Assembly (NCBI GenBank): GCA_031296935.1
Contig: JAVDPD010000021.1
Span: forward strand, 1 to 64,000
Length of the DNA stretch: 64,000 nt
Direction of reading: 5' to 3'
Source of the DNA: Cerasicoccus maritimus
GTDB lineage: Bacteria > Verrucomicrobiota > Verrucomicrobiia > Opitutales > Cerasicoccaceae
The position numbers and the translations under genes were made by a program. The notes below the pieces were generated by a model. It had not been told where the DNA came from. It was given only the letters and a program-made list of their open reading frames with translations, and did no database searches. Shown here in pieces: positions 8,334 through 17,636 of this stretch. The stretch's first letter is position 1. Each line of letters begins with the position of its first letter.

Positions 8334-8391
8334 GCCCCGTTTGATACTTGATTTAGGGCGGAACTTTCCCTTTGCTCTGCCGGTTTAAAAT

Positions 8392-8438
8392 ACAGCCCTA
8401 GTTGGATTTTCAGTGAACGAAATTGTGGTTAGGGCTGT
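8392..8438 (+). promoter_or_regulatory. Hairpin before the ABC operon
   Basis: ACAGCCCTA (8392-8400) and TAGGGCTGT (8430-8438) are perfect inverted repeats around a 29-base loop. The right arm ends 14 bases before the GTG start at 8453. It could be an operator or a leader hairpin. It also argues against the in-frame TTG at 8423, which would place coding sequence through the right arm. Confidence 0.4.
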
Positions 8439-8452
8439 CAGAAGTTCGCATC

Positions 8453-9490
8453 GTGCCAGAGGAGCAACCTAAAGAATCCCCACCACCCGCCATTGAAGTC
8501 ATCGGCCTGACGAAGCGCTACGGGCGCGTCAAGGCGATCGACGGCGTGTCTTTCCGTGTTGAACCCGGTCAAATCGTCGGCTTCCTGGGGCCTAACGGCG
8601 CGGGCAAAAGCACCACGATGCGCACCATTTGCGGCCTCCAGCCGGCGAGCTCCGGCATTGTGCGGATCTGCGGCATCCCCGTGGCCACGAACCCCTACGA
8701 GACCAAGCGCCACATCGGCTACATGCCCGAGCACAACCCGCTGCCCGAGGACATGCGCGTGCTGGAATACCTCCGCTACCGCGCCCGCCTCAAGGAAGTG
8801 CCGATGGGTAAGGTCAAGGCCCGCGTCGATGAGGCCATGGAAATTTGCGACCTTCAGCGCAAGGCCCGCCGCAAGGTGATTGGCGCCTTGTCCAAGGGCT
8901 ACCGCCAACGCGTGGGCATTGCCGACGCCATTTTGGCCGAACCGGATGTGATCGTGATGGACGAGCCCACGATCGGCCTCGACCCGCACCAGATCCTTTC
9001 CATCCGCAACCTGATTGACAACCTCCGCGGCCGCATGAGCGTGATCATCTCCAGCCACATTCTGCCGGAGATCGAGAAGTCCTGCGACCGGGTGATCATC
9101 ATCAATCAGGGCCGTATCGTGGCCAACGGCAACTCCGCCGACTTGCGCAAGGAGTTCCTGCCCAAGACCACCTACCGCCTGAACGTCAACCTGAACAAGG
9201 GCGACCTCGCCCGCGTGCTGGCCGGCGTCCACCACGAGCTGAGCATCGACACCTCCACCCCGCTCGACGACGATTACTGGGAGCACCGCTGCAAGGCACC
9301 TTCCGAGCTCGTCCTCACGGAGCCTATTTTGGAAAACCTCCAGCGCGCCAACGCCCGCATCCGCGAGCTGGCCCGCCTTCAGCCCAACCTCGAAGACATT
9401 TTCATGGCCGCCACGCGCCGCAGCTGGGATGAAACCGCCGCGCCGTTCAAGGGCCGCACCCGCCCCGGCGTCCCCATGCCGAAGCACTAA
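8453..9490 (+). CDS. Gld-like ABC transporter ATP-binding protein
   Basis: ABC-type ATPase, 345 residues from the GTG at 8453. Walker A is GPNGAGKST (residues 46-54), signature LSKGYRQRVGIADAIL, Walker B VIVMDEPTIGLDPHQ, switch His in SSHILPEI. The C-terminal 110 residues are the extension seen in GldA/NosF/YhaQ-type exporters. The next three genes (permease, GldG-like, DUF4340) form the standard four-gene set found in many Bacteroidota and Verrucomicrobiota. Gliding is not implied: the set also occurs in non-gliding bacteria and its substrate is unknown. The start is uncertain between TTG 8423 and GTG 8453. Confidence 0.9.
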   Translation: MPEEQPKESPPPAIEVIGLTKRYGRVKAIDGVSFRVEPGQIVGFLGPNGAGKSTTMRTICGLQPASSGIVRICGIPVATNPYETKRHIGYMPEHNPLPEDMRVLEYLRYRARLKEVPMGKVKARVDEAMEICDLQRKARRKVIGALSKGYRQRVGIADAILAEPDVIVMDEPTIGLDPHQILSIRNLIDNLRGRMSVIISSHILPEIEKSCDRVIIINQGRIVANGNSADLRKEFLPKTTYRLNVNLNKGDLARVLAGVHHELSIDTSTPLDDDYWEHRCKAPSELVLTEPILENLQRANARIRELARLQPNLEDIFMAATRRSWDETAAPFKGRTRPGVPMPKH

Positions 9491-9493
9491 CCC

Positions 9494-10258
9494 ATGCGTC
9501 ACTTTTTCACCTTATTTCTTCACGAGCTCCGGATGCTGCTCATCGCACCGGCCAGTTATGTCGCGGCAGTGCTTTACATGCTGCTCATGACGTTCGTGTA
9601 TTATATCTATCTGAACACCGCCGCCTCCGAACCGTCGGACTCCACAGTGGCAGAAATGTTTTTCCAGACCTTCTGGATTCCGGTGTGTTTCATGATCCCG
9701 CTACTCACGATGAAGTCCATCGCCGAAGAGCGCCGCCTGGGCACGCTGGAAACCCTCATGACCACACCTGCGACCGCACTACATATCGTGCTGAGCAAGT
9801 TCCTGAGCTGCTATTTCTTTTATATTTTCCTGTGGACTATGACGATCCCCTTCCCGTTCATCGTCCACTACTACGTCGGCGAAAGCGTGCCGCTGAACCT
9901 GCTGTTCAACCCCGCCTCGATGATCGGCGGCTACAGCTTCATTGCGATCAGTGGCCTGCTCTACATTGCCGTGGGCATTTTCGCCAGCAGCATGACGCGT
10001 AACCAGCTCGTCGCTGGCATGCTGAGCTTTTGCATTTTGTTCGTGGTCATCCTCGCCGGCGCGTTGATGGTCAAACTGCCAATGTTGGACTCCAACTGGA
10101 TTCAGCAGTCCTACGACCTGGTTAATTACGTTAACTCGTTTGAACACCTGGCTGACTTCAGCCGTGGCGTGCTCGACTCCCGCCCGCTCTTCCTCTACGG
10201 CAGCCTGACCATGCTGCTGCTGGGCATCACCACCCTCATCGTCGAAAGCAAAGCATGA
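9494..10258 (+). CDS. ABC transporter permease (GldF-like)
   Basis: Integral membrane protein of 254 residues with about six membrane segments (MLLIAPASYVAAVLYMLLM, FWIPVCFMIPLLTM, FLSCYFFYIFLWTMTIPF, GGYSFIAISGLLYIAVGIF, MLSFCILFVVILAGALMV, LFLYGSLTMLLLGITTLIV). It carries the ABC-2 coupling text MKSIAEERRLGTLETLMTTP, usual in this family. It lies three bases after the ATPase and overlaps the GldG-like gene by four bases. It should form the channel driven by the ATPase at 8453. Confidence 0.9.
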   Translation: MRHFFTLFLHELRMLLIAPASYVAAVLYMLLMTFVYYIYLNTAASEPSDSTVAEMFFQTFWIPVCFMIPLLTMKSIAEERRLGTLETLMTTPATALHIVLSKFLSCYFFYIFLWTMTIPFPFIVHYYVGESVPLNLLFNPASMIGGYSFIAISGLLYIAVGIFASSMTRNQLVAGMLSFCILFVVILAGALMVKLPMLDSNWIQQSYDLVNYVNSFEHLADFSRGVLDSRPLFLYGSLTMLLLGITTLIVESKA

Positions 10259-11739
10259 GCGCCCTGGAAGATTTTCGCGTAGCCCGTTGGGTCAAGCGGC
10301 TCAACCGCACGATCCAAATCACCCTCTCGCTGACGCTGGCCATCGCGCTCAATTTGATCGCGGCCAAGCACTTTCTGCGCGAGGACATTACCCGTACGCA
10401 TCGCTACTCGCTGGCGCCGGAAACCCTGGCCTACCTCCAGCAGATCGATGAGCCGATCCGCATCATCGTCACCGAGCCGACAAACAGCCAGTCATCCGAA
10501 CTTGCGGAGTTATTTCTAGAGATCCAGAACCTCCTGCGTGAGTTTGAATACGCTGCGCGCATCAATGGCCAGAGCAAGCTGAGCGTCGACTACATCAATA
10601 TTTACAAAGACAGCCGCGCAACGGAAGAGCTTGTCCAGAAATACAATGTGAAGCCCGAGGAAGAGGCGCAAATCGTCGTCGTGGTAACCTGCGGCGACGA
10701 CTACCACGAAGTTTACCTGACGGATCTTTATAAAGACACCGCCGTCAACGAAAAGGTCTTCACCGGCGAACAGGCCGTGACCACCGCCATCCTCGACGTG
10801 ATACGCGCTGAGCCGACTACACTCTACTTCACCACGGGCCACAGTGAAATGAGCTTGGAAGACGTCTCCGAGCGCCGCGGTCTTTCGCAGATGGCGACCT
10901 TCCTGAAAAAACGCAACTACCGCGCCAAGGCGCTCGACTTGACCAGCGTCGCCGAAGTCCCTGAAGACGCCAATGTGGTCATCGTGGCGGCGCCGCAGAT
11001 CGCCTTCATGCCCGAGGAGCAGGAGAAGCTGCGTAAATACCTCGACGAGCGCGATGGGCGCCTAATCGTGCTGCTCGATCCGGCCATCAACCACGGCCTA
11101 GACAACCTCTTCTACGACTGGGGCGTCCTCGCGGACGACATGATCGTGCTCGAAGCATCGGACAACTTTATCGCCTCCGGCGGTGACATGATCGTGGCCA
11201 AATTTGCCGAGCACCCGACCACGGAGTATATTTTAAAGAACAACATCAAGAGCCTCTTCGGGCTGAGCCGTCCGGTCCGCATCGACCCGGGCTCTCCACT
11301 GGACGATCGATTGCAGGCCGTGGAGCTCGTCGGCTCCTCCCCTATGAGCTGGGGCGAGCGCAACTACCGCAACGAGTCCTCGCAATATGACCCTGCCAGC
11401 GACCTCGCGGGCCCCGTCAGCATGGCCGTCGTGTCAGAGCGCGTCACCGGCTCCGACCTCGGGCTCGACCTGCAGGGCGGCAAACTGGCGGTGTTTGGCA
11501 ACTCCGGCTGGCTCGGCAACGCGAAGTTCAACCGGGGCGCCAACCCGATTCTCTTCAATAGCGTGCTCAACTGGATGTTAGAGCGCGACGAAATGGTCAA
11601 CATCCCACCCCGCGTCATTGAGCGACATCAGCTCTTGATTAGCCGGGACGAAGCCCTTCAAATTTACTTCCGCCTGCTGGCGCTTCCCGGAGCGGTCGCG
11701 TTAGTCGGCCTGATGATCCTCATGCTACGCCGCCGATAA
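10255..11739 (+). CDS. GldG-like ABC transporter auxiliary protein
   Basis: A 494-residue protein with one N-terminal membrane segment (about residues 22-40, ITLSLTLAIALNLIAAKHF) and one at the C-terminus (LPGAVALVGLMILMLRR). The large extracytoplasmic middle part is of the ABC_transp_aux/GldG type: RYSLAPETLAYLQQIDEPIRIIV, VLDPAINHGLDNLF and a final segment on reshaping values for display (GKLAVFGNSGWLGNAKF). It is translationally coupled to the permease (ATGA overlap) and followed two bases later by the DUF4340 gene. It probably works with the transporter on the periplasmic side; the substrate is unknown. Confidence 0.87.
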   Translation: MSALEDFRVARWVKRLNRTIQITLSLTLAIALNLIAAKHFLREDITRTHRYSLAPETLAYLQQIDEPIRIIVTEPTNSQSSELAELFLEIQNLLREFEYAARINGQSKLSVDYINIYKDSRATEELVQKYNVKPEEEAQIVVVVTCGDDYHEVYLTDLYKDTAVNEKVFTGEQAVTTAILDVIRAEPTTLYFTTGHSEMSLEDVSERRGLSQMATFLKKRNYRAKALDLTSVAEVPEDANVVIVAAPQIAFMPEEQEKLRKYLDERDGRLIVLLDPAINHGLDNLFYDWGVLADDMIVLEASDNFIASGGDMIVAKFAEHPTTEYILKNNIKSLFGLSRPVRIDPGSPLDDRLQAVELVGSSPMSWGERNYRNESSQYDPASDLAGPVSMAVVSERVTGSDLGLDLQGGKLAVFGNSGWLGNAKFNRGANPILFNSVLNWMLERDEMVNIPPRVIERHQLLISRDEALQIYFRLLALPGAVALVGLMILMLRRR

Positions 11740-11741
11740 TT

Positions 11742-13718
11742 ATGCGTTGGAAACTCACATTCGTGCTCCTGCTGCTCAATGCGGCCGCGTTCGCCTACCT
11801 TTACTACCTCGACAACCGCGAGGACCCGCGCGCCGCGCAAGCCGCTGACACCTCGCTCGTGCTGCCGGAGTCCAGCGACATCGTGGGCATCACCGTCACC
11901 TCCCGCGGCGAGGATGGCCAAGACCAGGTGCGCTCGCTCAAGAAAGACGACCGCACCGGCTGGCAAATCGACCAGCCCGTCAAATGGCCGGCCAACGAAA
12001 ACGCCGTCCAAAAGATTCTCGACCAACTTCGCTTCCTCGAAAAGGAAACCCGCATCCCGCTGTCGGACATTGAAAAGCACGGCCAGGGCTTGGCTGACTT
12101 CGGCCTCGACCCCGCGAAGTTCGAGCTGATCCTGACCGCCCGCGACGGCGAAAAGACCAAGCTCGAAATCGGTTCGCCGACCCAAATGGGCAATCGCCTT
12201 TACATCATGGCACCCGGCGGCAAGGAAGTGTTGGTCGTGGGCGACGAGCTCCTGGGCTCCATCGCCGCCCCGCTCTCCGAGCTCCGCAACCAACGCATTT
12301 TCGATGTGCCCGTCTTCGAGCTGGAAAGCCTTTCCGTCCAATCGCAAGCCCAGCGCATCCGCCTCGTCAAGGGGGCCGACGGCTGGTCGTTTGAGACGCC
12401 GGTTCCCGCGAAGGCCGATGACCAACTCGTCCAAAACACGCTGGCGTTGATCGTTGGCCAGCGCGTCGTGCGCCTGATCCCCACTGGGCAAATCAGCCCC
12501 GAGCTGGCCGGGTTGACCACGCCTTCGCTCCGCGTCACCCTCGGCGGCAACAACCGTCGCCAGACGCTGCTGCTCGGCGGCGAAGTGCCGAACCTCCCCG
12601 AAAACACCCCGCCTCAGTATTACGCGCGTCTCGAAAACGGCGGCGACGATACGACCATTTTCACCGTCAACCAGAAGCCCTTCGAGCACCTGACCCGCGC
12701 CCAGGAAGAGCTCCGCGAGCGCCGCATTTTGCGCTTCGATCCAGCCAAGGTGACCGCGCTGGAAATCAACCGCGCTGGCAAGACTCTGACCCTCCAGCGC
12801 CTCGAAGCCCGCAGCGCAGATGAGCCCCCCGCCTGGCAAAGCGTGGCCAAGGGCGCCAACGGCGGCCCCGTCAAAACCGAAGCCGCGTCGACCTCCCTCG
12901 TCGATGCGCTCATCACCGAATTGCACAAGCTGGAAGTCGTGGCGTTCGTCAGCGATGCGCCGGCGCCGAGCGACCTTGAAGCCTGGGGCCTCACCGATCC
13001 GGTCGCCAAGGTAACGATCAAAGCCAGCCAGGACTGGACCCTTTTGCTCGGCAACAACATCAGCGCCTCCAACGAAACCAATCCGCCGCACTGGGCCAAC
13101 CCGCGCAACCTTTACGCCAAGACCGCCGACAAGGCCTCGGTTTACGCGGTCGATCTCGGCATCCTCGGCGCCATGCGTGCCGACGCCCTGGCCTACCGTA
13201 GCCGCACGCTGACCAGCCTGCCCAAGGACGCCCGCGTGGAGTCGATCAAGATCACCGACTTGGAAGCCAACAAGGTTCTTTTCGAGCAAAGCATCAAGAC
13301 CGACTCCCAGACTTGGCCCACCGCGTTGGCCGACGACAACGTGGACCGCGCCGAAATCCTGACCATTGTTGACACGCTGAAGGACTTCCACGTTAAGGAA
13401 TACCTGATGCCGGAATTCAAGGAGCTGCCGAACCTCCCCTGGCGCTACCGCCTCGATGCAGACATCATCATCCCAGGTGGTGATGGCAGCAGCGAAAAGC
13501 GCTCTTACTCCTTTACCATCCGCGACGGCATCCGCCAGGTTGGCGGCTCTCCCCAGCAAAAAGTCACCTTCCTGCTGACCTCGGATCTGATCGACGCACT
13601 CTTCCCGCTAACGCTCGGCAAGAACCCGCCGGGAGCGCCGCGCAGCCCCGAGGAAGTGCTCGACGCGCCCGTCGACGCGACCAAGAATCAGCCCGCCCCC
13701 GCGACCCCGTCCCAGTAA
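11742..13718 (+). CDS. DUF4340 domain protein of the Gld-like transporter operon
   Basis: Protein of 658 residues with one N-terminal membrane anchor (LTFVLLLLNAAAFAYLYYL) and a long extracytoplasmic part. It shows the DUF4340 pattern: short beta segments such as GWQIDQPVKWPANENAVQKILDQL (a repeat theme), followed later by FGLDPAKFELILTARDG and WGLTDPVAKVTIKAS, then LLGNNISASN. The same type of strand-turn unit appears at least three times, suggesting internal duplication. The C-terminus is proline/alanine-rich and disordered. DUF4340 genes routinely follow gldG-like genes; the function is unknown but presumably shared with the transporter. Confidence 0.85.
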   Translation: MRWKLTFVLLLLNAAAFAYLYYLDNREDPRAAQAADTSLVLPESSDIVGITVTSRGEDGQDQVRSLKKDDRTGWQIDQPVKWPANENAVQKILDQLRFLEKETRIPLSDIEKHGQGLADFGLDPAKFELILTARDGEKTKLEIGSPTQMGNRLYIMAPGGKEVLVVGDELLGSIAAPLSELRNQRIFDVPVFELESLSVQSQAQRIRLVKGADGWSFETPVPAKADDQLVQNTLALIVGQRVVRLIPTGQISPELAGLTTPSLRVTLGGNNRRQTLLLGGEVPNLPENTPPQYYARLENGGDDTTIFTVNQKPFEHLTRAQEELRERRILRFDPAKVTALEINRAGKTLTLQRLEARSADEPPAWQSVAKGANGGPVKTEAASTSLVDALITELHKLEVVAFVSDAPAPSDLEAWGLTDPVAKVTIKASQDWTLLLGNNISASNETNPPHWANPRNLYAKTADKASVYAVDLGILGAMRADALAYRSRTLTSLPKDARVESIKITDLEANKVLFEQSIKTDSQTWPTALADDNVDRAEILTIVDTLKDFHVKEYLMPEFKELPNLPWRYRLDADIIIPGGDGSSEKRSYSFTIRDGIRQVGGSPQQKVTFLLTSDLIDALFPLTLGKNPPGAPRSPEEVLDAPVDATKNQPAPATPSQ

Positions 13719-13779
13719 TTGCCGTCCCGCGAATAAGGAATATTTACAAGTGACCAAAGAACTTGGATGATGTGAAGCA

Positions 13780-16602
13780 ATGCGCTGGCTCCGACTGATT
13801 GGCCGAGGAATACATTACGTGGTAAACACGTTCTTGGTCCTGTCGTTTTGCCTCTTTGCTGCACTGATCATCTTTGTGCTGCGGGACAGCACCACGCCCG
13901 TCCCCCCGCAGGTGGTGAAGCTTCTTGACGAAGAGGCCGCCAAGCATGGACTTGAAGTCAAATTTGATGCTCTGGAGCTAGACCTACGCGGGGTCATTTC
14001 TGCCCGAGATCTGGAAATTTTCACCACCGGCAATTCCGATCCCATCATCGAGGCTGACCTGCTCCAGGCCAACCTGAGCATCGTCAACGCGCTATTGGGC
14101 GATTTCGAGCCTTCGCAAGTCACGCTGCACAATGGCCGCTTCTATGCGCCGCCAGTCATTTCCCCCAATGGCCAGCGCGAAGAGCTAATCAACAAGCTCT
14201 ATGTCGATCTTTCCCGGAAGGGGCAAAACTGGAAAATCAACACCTTTATCATGGAGGTGCTGGAAGCGCGCGCCCAAGTCTCAGGCAGCTTTTTCACGCC
14301 CTTGCCTGGGGTGGAGGAAAGCCAGCCCAGTGATCCTCCGCCCGACATTACTGGCATCTATATCGATACCTGCGAAGAGATGTTTCAACTCAAAGCACTT
14401 TTTGAGCGCTTCGAAGACTGCATTCTCACCGTGGAAATTTCCAACGAGCGCAACGGGCCACTGCTGACATCAGCCAAGGCCTTCATCGATGGCTACTACG
14501 ACCAGGAAACCCAGGTCAAATATGGAGCCGCCAATTTGGAGCTAAAAACCAGCCTGGGAGCTGATGGCATTCTCCGCCCCAAAGGGCCAGGCCATCTTTC
14601 CTTGAGCAGTCTCCAGTGGAAAGACTTGGTAAAAACGGGCTTCACCGAAGCGCATCTGCGTTTGAGCAACGGCGTAAAGGGCATTAGCGATTTGCCAACA
14701 TTCGCCGAATTTTACTCCTACAACATTGAAGCTTGGGGGATGCCGTTCGACGGCGCATTTGCCAGCATCGACATGAGCCAAATTGAGAGCAAAGGCCGCG
14801 TGAAGGGCGATGTCATGGTAAAAAGCGGACGCTACTGGATGGCCTTCAAGGGGCACTTTCATCCCAAGGACGAATCCGGCCACATCAAGATGCGCGCGCG
14901 CTGGAATCCCAAATTCATCCTGCAATGTTCGGCCTTGCCCACCGATGACATACCAGAAAATATCGAGGTCGGAGGCCGCCCTTATTGGCAGGCTTCCGTG
15001 AAGCTCGAGCCAGGCATGAAGCCCACGAACTCCCAATTTGCAGTCACCCTGGCCAACGTCCGCTATGAGGACATCCAGCTCGAAGCCGCCCACGTGGAAG
15101 GCAGCATCACCGAAACCGCCCTCGATCTCTATTCAGTAGACCTCTACGCCAAAGATTATCAGGTATCAGGCAACTACTATCAGGACTTCAAAAAAGGCGC
15201 CTACCACTTCCAGGCTGCTGGGACCGTCTGGCCACACCTGCTCAATGACATCATCGACGAAGACTGGTGGAATGAGTTGTGGGAGAGCATTCAGTTTAAG
15301 GACAAACCACCCCATGCCGCAATTCAGATGTCCGGCAAGTTTGGCGTGGACGGTTCCCAAAACCGGATCTACGGAAAGGCCAGCCTGGAAGACGCGCACT
15401 ATCAGGGCTACGATGTGAGCCAGGCCTCTGCCCGTATTTGGCTGACCCCGCAGACGCTCGACCTGTTCGACTTCCATCTGAAAGACCCAGCTGGCGAAGC
15501 ACAAATAAACCTGCATTGGCAATACCTGCCGAACAACGAGCAGGAATACATATCCTTCCAGGGGCAGACTCATGTGCCACTGGTCATGGGTGCGAGCTTC
15601 GCGACCGAAGACGCCGTGCCCATCGCCAAAATGTTCCCCTCCAAGGAAACACCGCGTCTGGACCTTGCAGGCCTCGTTTACTGCGATCACTCCGAGCACC
15701 CGGGGGACATTTACCTGAAGGCCCACGCGCTGTTTCCGAGCAATTTTGAGTTTCAAGACATCCGCTTTGATCACGGGAACTTTGTGGTCGCGCTAACGCC
15801 TAAGGAAATCCGCATTCCGCAGAGTGACCTGGGCATGGCTGGCGGAAAGGCCACCTTGCAAAGCATCATTGAACGCCAGCCCAACGACCAGCTTTACGTC
15901 AAGAGCGCAACTATCAACCTAACCGACAACACGCTCTACAAACTCTACGAAGCGCTGCCCTTCCTCCGCGTCGCCCGCGCCAAGCAAGACGCCATGGACA
16001 AAATCAACCAAGCCAAGGGCGGCGATAAACAACGCCCCTTTGAGGAGCGCTATGCCGGGCTCGTAAACCTGAAATTCCACACCCACGGCCAACTGCCCGA
16101 CATCGATCAATTTATCGGCATGGGCAACTTGTCACTCTCAAAAGCTAACCTCGGGCAGCTCCACCTGCTGGGCGGCTTGTCCAGCTTCCTCTATTCGATT
16201 GGCTTGCACCTGGGCACACTCAACTTTAACGCTGCAAGCACGGACTTCACCCTCGCTCAGAGCAACCTCTATATCCCCAACGGCCGCATCACCGGATCCA
16301 CGGGCGAAATCAGCGCCAATGGCAACTTCGACATCGAAAACGAAAACCTTGATTTCCGCCTCACGGTTCACCCCTTCGGCAATGTGCAAACCCCCATTGT
16401 CAGCCAAATGCTCTCCGTGCTCAGCCCACTGGCCAATACCTTCGAAGTCGAGCTGAAGGGCACCCTGACCTCGCCGAATTACAACATATCAGTTGCCCCG
16501 CTAGCGATCTTCACCGGCCAAGATAAGGTCGAAGATAAGAATGCGGACTACATCAAGTCTGGCAATCAATCTGCAGTAGACGCCGAAAAGGCCTCGCAAT
16601 AG
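13780..16602 (+). CDS. AsmA-like inner-membrane protein
   Basis: Protein of 940 residues with a single N-terminal membrane segment (VVNTFLVLSFCLFAALIIFVL, about residues 13-33) and a very long beta-rich periplasmic part. The C-terminal 200 residues match the AsmA-like C-terminal region: LVNLKFHTHGQLPDI, GMGNLSLSKANLGQ, then LNFNAASTDFTLAQSNLYIPNGRITGSTG split over adjoining strands, ending VELKGTLTSPNYNISVAPL. AsmA/TamB/YhdP proteins form groove-like bridges for lipids between the two membranes. It follows the Gld-like operon after 61 bases. Its 3-prime end overlaps the convergent gene at 16566 by 37 bases. Placement within the AsmA superfamily is by eye. Confidence 0.75.
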   Translation: MRWLRLIGRGIHYVVNTFLVLSFCLFAALIIFVLRDSTTPVPPQVVKLLDEEAAKHGLEVKFDALELDLRGVISARDLEIFTTGNSDPIIEADLLQANLSIVNALLGDFEPSQVTLHNGRFYAPPVISPNGQREELINKLYVDLSRKGQNWKINTFIMEVLEARAQVSGSFFTPLPGVEESQPSDPPPDITGIYIDTCEEMFQLKALFERFEDCILTVEISNERNGPLLTSAKAFIDGYYDQETQVKYGAANLELKTSLGADGILRPKGPGHLSLSSLQWKDLVKTGFTEAHLRLSNGVKGISDLPTFAEFYSYNIEAWGMPFDGAFASIDMSQIESKGRVKGDVMVKSGRYWMAFKGHFHPKDESGHIKMRARWNPKFILQCSALPTDDIPENIEVGGRPYWQASVKLEPGMKPTNSQFAVTLANVRYEDIQLEAAHVEGSITETALDLYSVDLYAKDYQVSGNYYQDFKKGAYHFQAAGTVWPHLLNDIIDEDWWNELWESIQFKDKPPHAAIQMSGKFGVDGSQNRIYGKASLEDAHYQGYDVSQASARIWLTPQTLDLFDFHLKDPAGEAQINLHWQYLPNNEQEYISFQGQTHVPLVMGASFATEDAVPIAKMFPSKETPRLDLAGLVYCDHSEHPGDIYLKAHALFPSNFEFQDIRFDHGNFVVALTPKEIRIPQSDLGMAGGKATLQSIIERQPNDQLYVKSATINLTDNTLYKLYEALPFLRVARAKQDAMDKINQAKGGDKQRPFEERYAGLVNLKFHTHGQLPDIDQFIGMGNLSLSKANLGQLHLLGGLSSFLYSIGLHLGTLNFNAASTDFTLAQSNLYIPNGRITGSTGEISANGNFDIENENLDFRLTVHPFGNVQTPIVSQMLSVLSPLANTFEVELKGTLTSPNYNISVAPLAIFTGQDKVEDKNADYIKSGNQSAVDAEKASQ

Positions 16603-16958
16603 CGAATGGCCTCCTGCATTCGCGTTACATTAATTTTCCGGATGCCCTTCATATGGAACATGTCGGTAATGCGCGTCCCCTGGTCGTCGAAGTCATCCTT
16701 GAAGACGCGAATTATTTGCCCGATCGTTGTCTTCTCATAGTGCGACCACAGCACGCGCAGCTCATCAATTGCATCAAGCTGACTGCCGGAAGATTCCCGC
16801 AGGTCGATAAGCAAGCTCACCGGTTCATCAAACAAAACCAGCAAGGGCACGATCTCCTCGCGTATGTCGCGGACAATCTGCGCATCGATCTGGTCACAGA
16901 TGTTGAGAAGAATGCATTTCTTCTCCAAATTGGCGGTAATTAGATAGTGTTTGTCCAT
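16566..16958 (-). CDS. Small protein with possible STAS-like fold
   Basis: A 130-residue cytoplasmic protein that I cannot assign firmly. The alternation of strands and helices (HYLITANLEKKCILLNICDQ, VRDIREEIVPLLVLF, VSLLIDLRES, AIDELRVLW, IGQIIRVFKDDFD, ITDMFHMKGIRKINVTRMQE) resembles STAS/SpoIIAA-like regulators. There is no obvious phosphorylatable serine at the canonical place. It is convergent with the AsmA-like gene and overlaps its last 37 bases. No Shine-Dalgarno sequence is seen. The continuous plausible fold supports a real gene. Confidence 0.6.
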   Translation of the reverse strand: MDKHYLITANLEKKCILLNICDQIDAQIVRDIREEIVPLLVLFDEPVSLLIDLRESSGSQLDAIDELRVLWSHYEKTTIGQIIRVFKDDFDDQGTRITDMFHMKGIRKINVTRMQEAIRYCEAFSASTAD

Positions 16959-17636
16959 CGCTCGATACTTTAAGACAACGAGTATGCAAATATTCTTCCA
17001 ATTATTTTCGGCAGAGCATTTAACCGTTCATTTGGCTACCAGAGCAGAAGATGAAATAAGATGCTACCTCATTTTCGGTGGGAGATAGCAGCGCTGTGCC
17101 ACGGCCTGAAAAAGCCTACTTAGGAAACTCGGAAAAGCCTAGGTAGGAAACTGGCCAAAGCCTATACGGTTGTTGCCGAAAAGCCTACTTAGGAAACTGG
17201 AAAAGAACCGCTCGGTTCTTTCCCCAGTACAGCATCGGTTATCCAGCAAGTACAGCCACTGTTGTTGCTTCAGTACAGCTACGGTTCTTTTTGAAAACAC
17301 AGGTGTGGGAATTGAAAAGCACCCTGGATGACATCACCGAACGTCAAAAAGCTGGTGGATGATTTCATGGCAGAGATCCACTTCGAAAAATAATCCGAAA
17401 GGCCTGACCACTGAACCTCCGCCTAGCCGTATTCCCACCAAAACTTAGGTTGAATGTTGAAAAAACCCGCCGAGGTGCAGATTTAACGTGATTTTTGCGC
17501 AAAAGGGGTCATTTAAGGTGTTTTTTACGTTAAAAATAGACATTGCGCCATCAACAAAGCCTAGCCTAGTCTGTGGCGTTTTTTAATTCCCCGGAATAAG
17601 CCGACTAGGACTACTCGCACACTCACCAACTTGCTT
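16959..17636. other. 678-base intergenic region before accB
   Basis: No full gene. It contains the eight-unit 23-base array (17111-17294), then a short open frame at 17328-17393 encoding 21 residues ending in KKLVDDFMAEIHFEK, possibly a remnant of a lost gene. Below 17400 it becomes A/T-rich, with several T-runs near 17480-17530 and the likely accB promoter region. A weak -35/-10-like pair (TTGCGC at 17543, TAGTCT at 17567, 18-base spacing) can be seen but is not compelling. Confidence 0.4.
17111..17294. repeat. Array of eight 23-base units, two sequence types
   Basis: Units start at 17111, 17134, 17157, 17180, 17203, 17226, 17249 and 17272, exactly 23 bases apart. Type A (units 1, 2, 4) begins AAAGCCTA and continues with TAGGAAACT. 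Type B (units 6, 7, 8) begins AGTACAGC and continues with a CGGTT-like core. Unit 3 starts as A (AAAGCCTA) but carries the B core CGGTT; unit 5 carries the B core with a different head. It is not CRISPR: there are no constant repeats with unique spacers. The fixed register with changing sequence suggests a row of protein-binding sites or an array evolving by unit duplication. Confidence 0.7.

Noticed and set aside
11664..13559. 631-codon frame on the minus strand
   Set aside because: Long but antisense to the DUF4340 gene; composition rich in Gly/Arg/Val/Leu repeats mirrors GC-rich codon bias. The plus strand has the recognised family and operon context.
17111..17294. Possible CRISPR array
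   Set aside because: Units are contiguous 23-base repeats with no unique spacers of constant length between identical repeats, and no cas genes are nearby.
17328..17393. 21-codon frame ending KKLVDDFMAEIHFEK
   Set aside because: Looks protein-like but is too short, with a stop a few codons upstream. At best a remnant; not listed as a gene.
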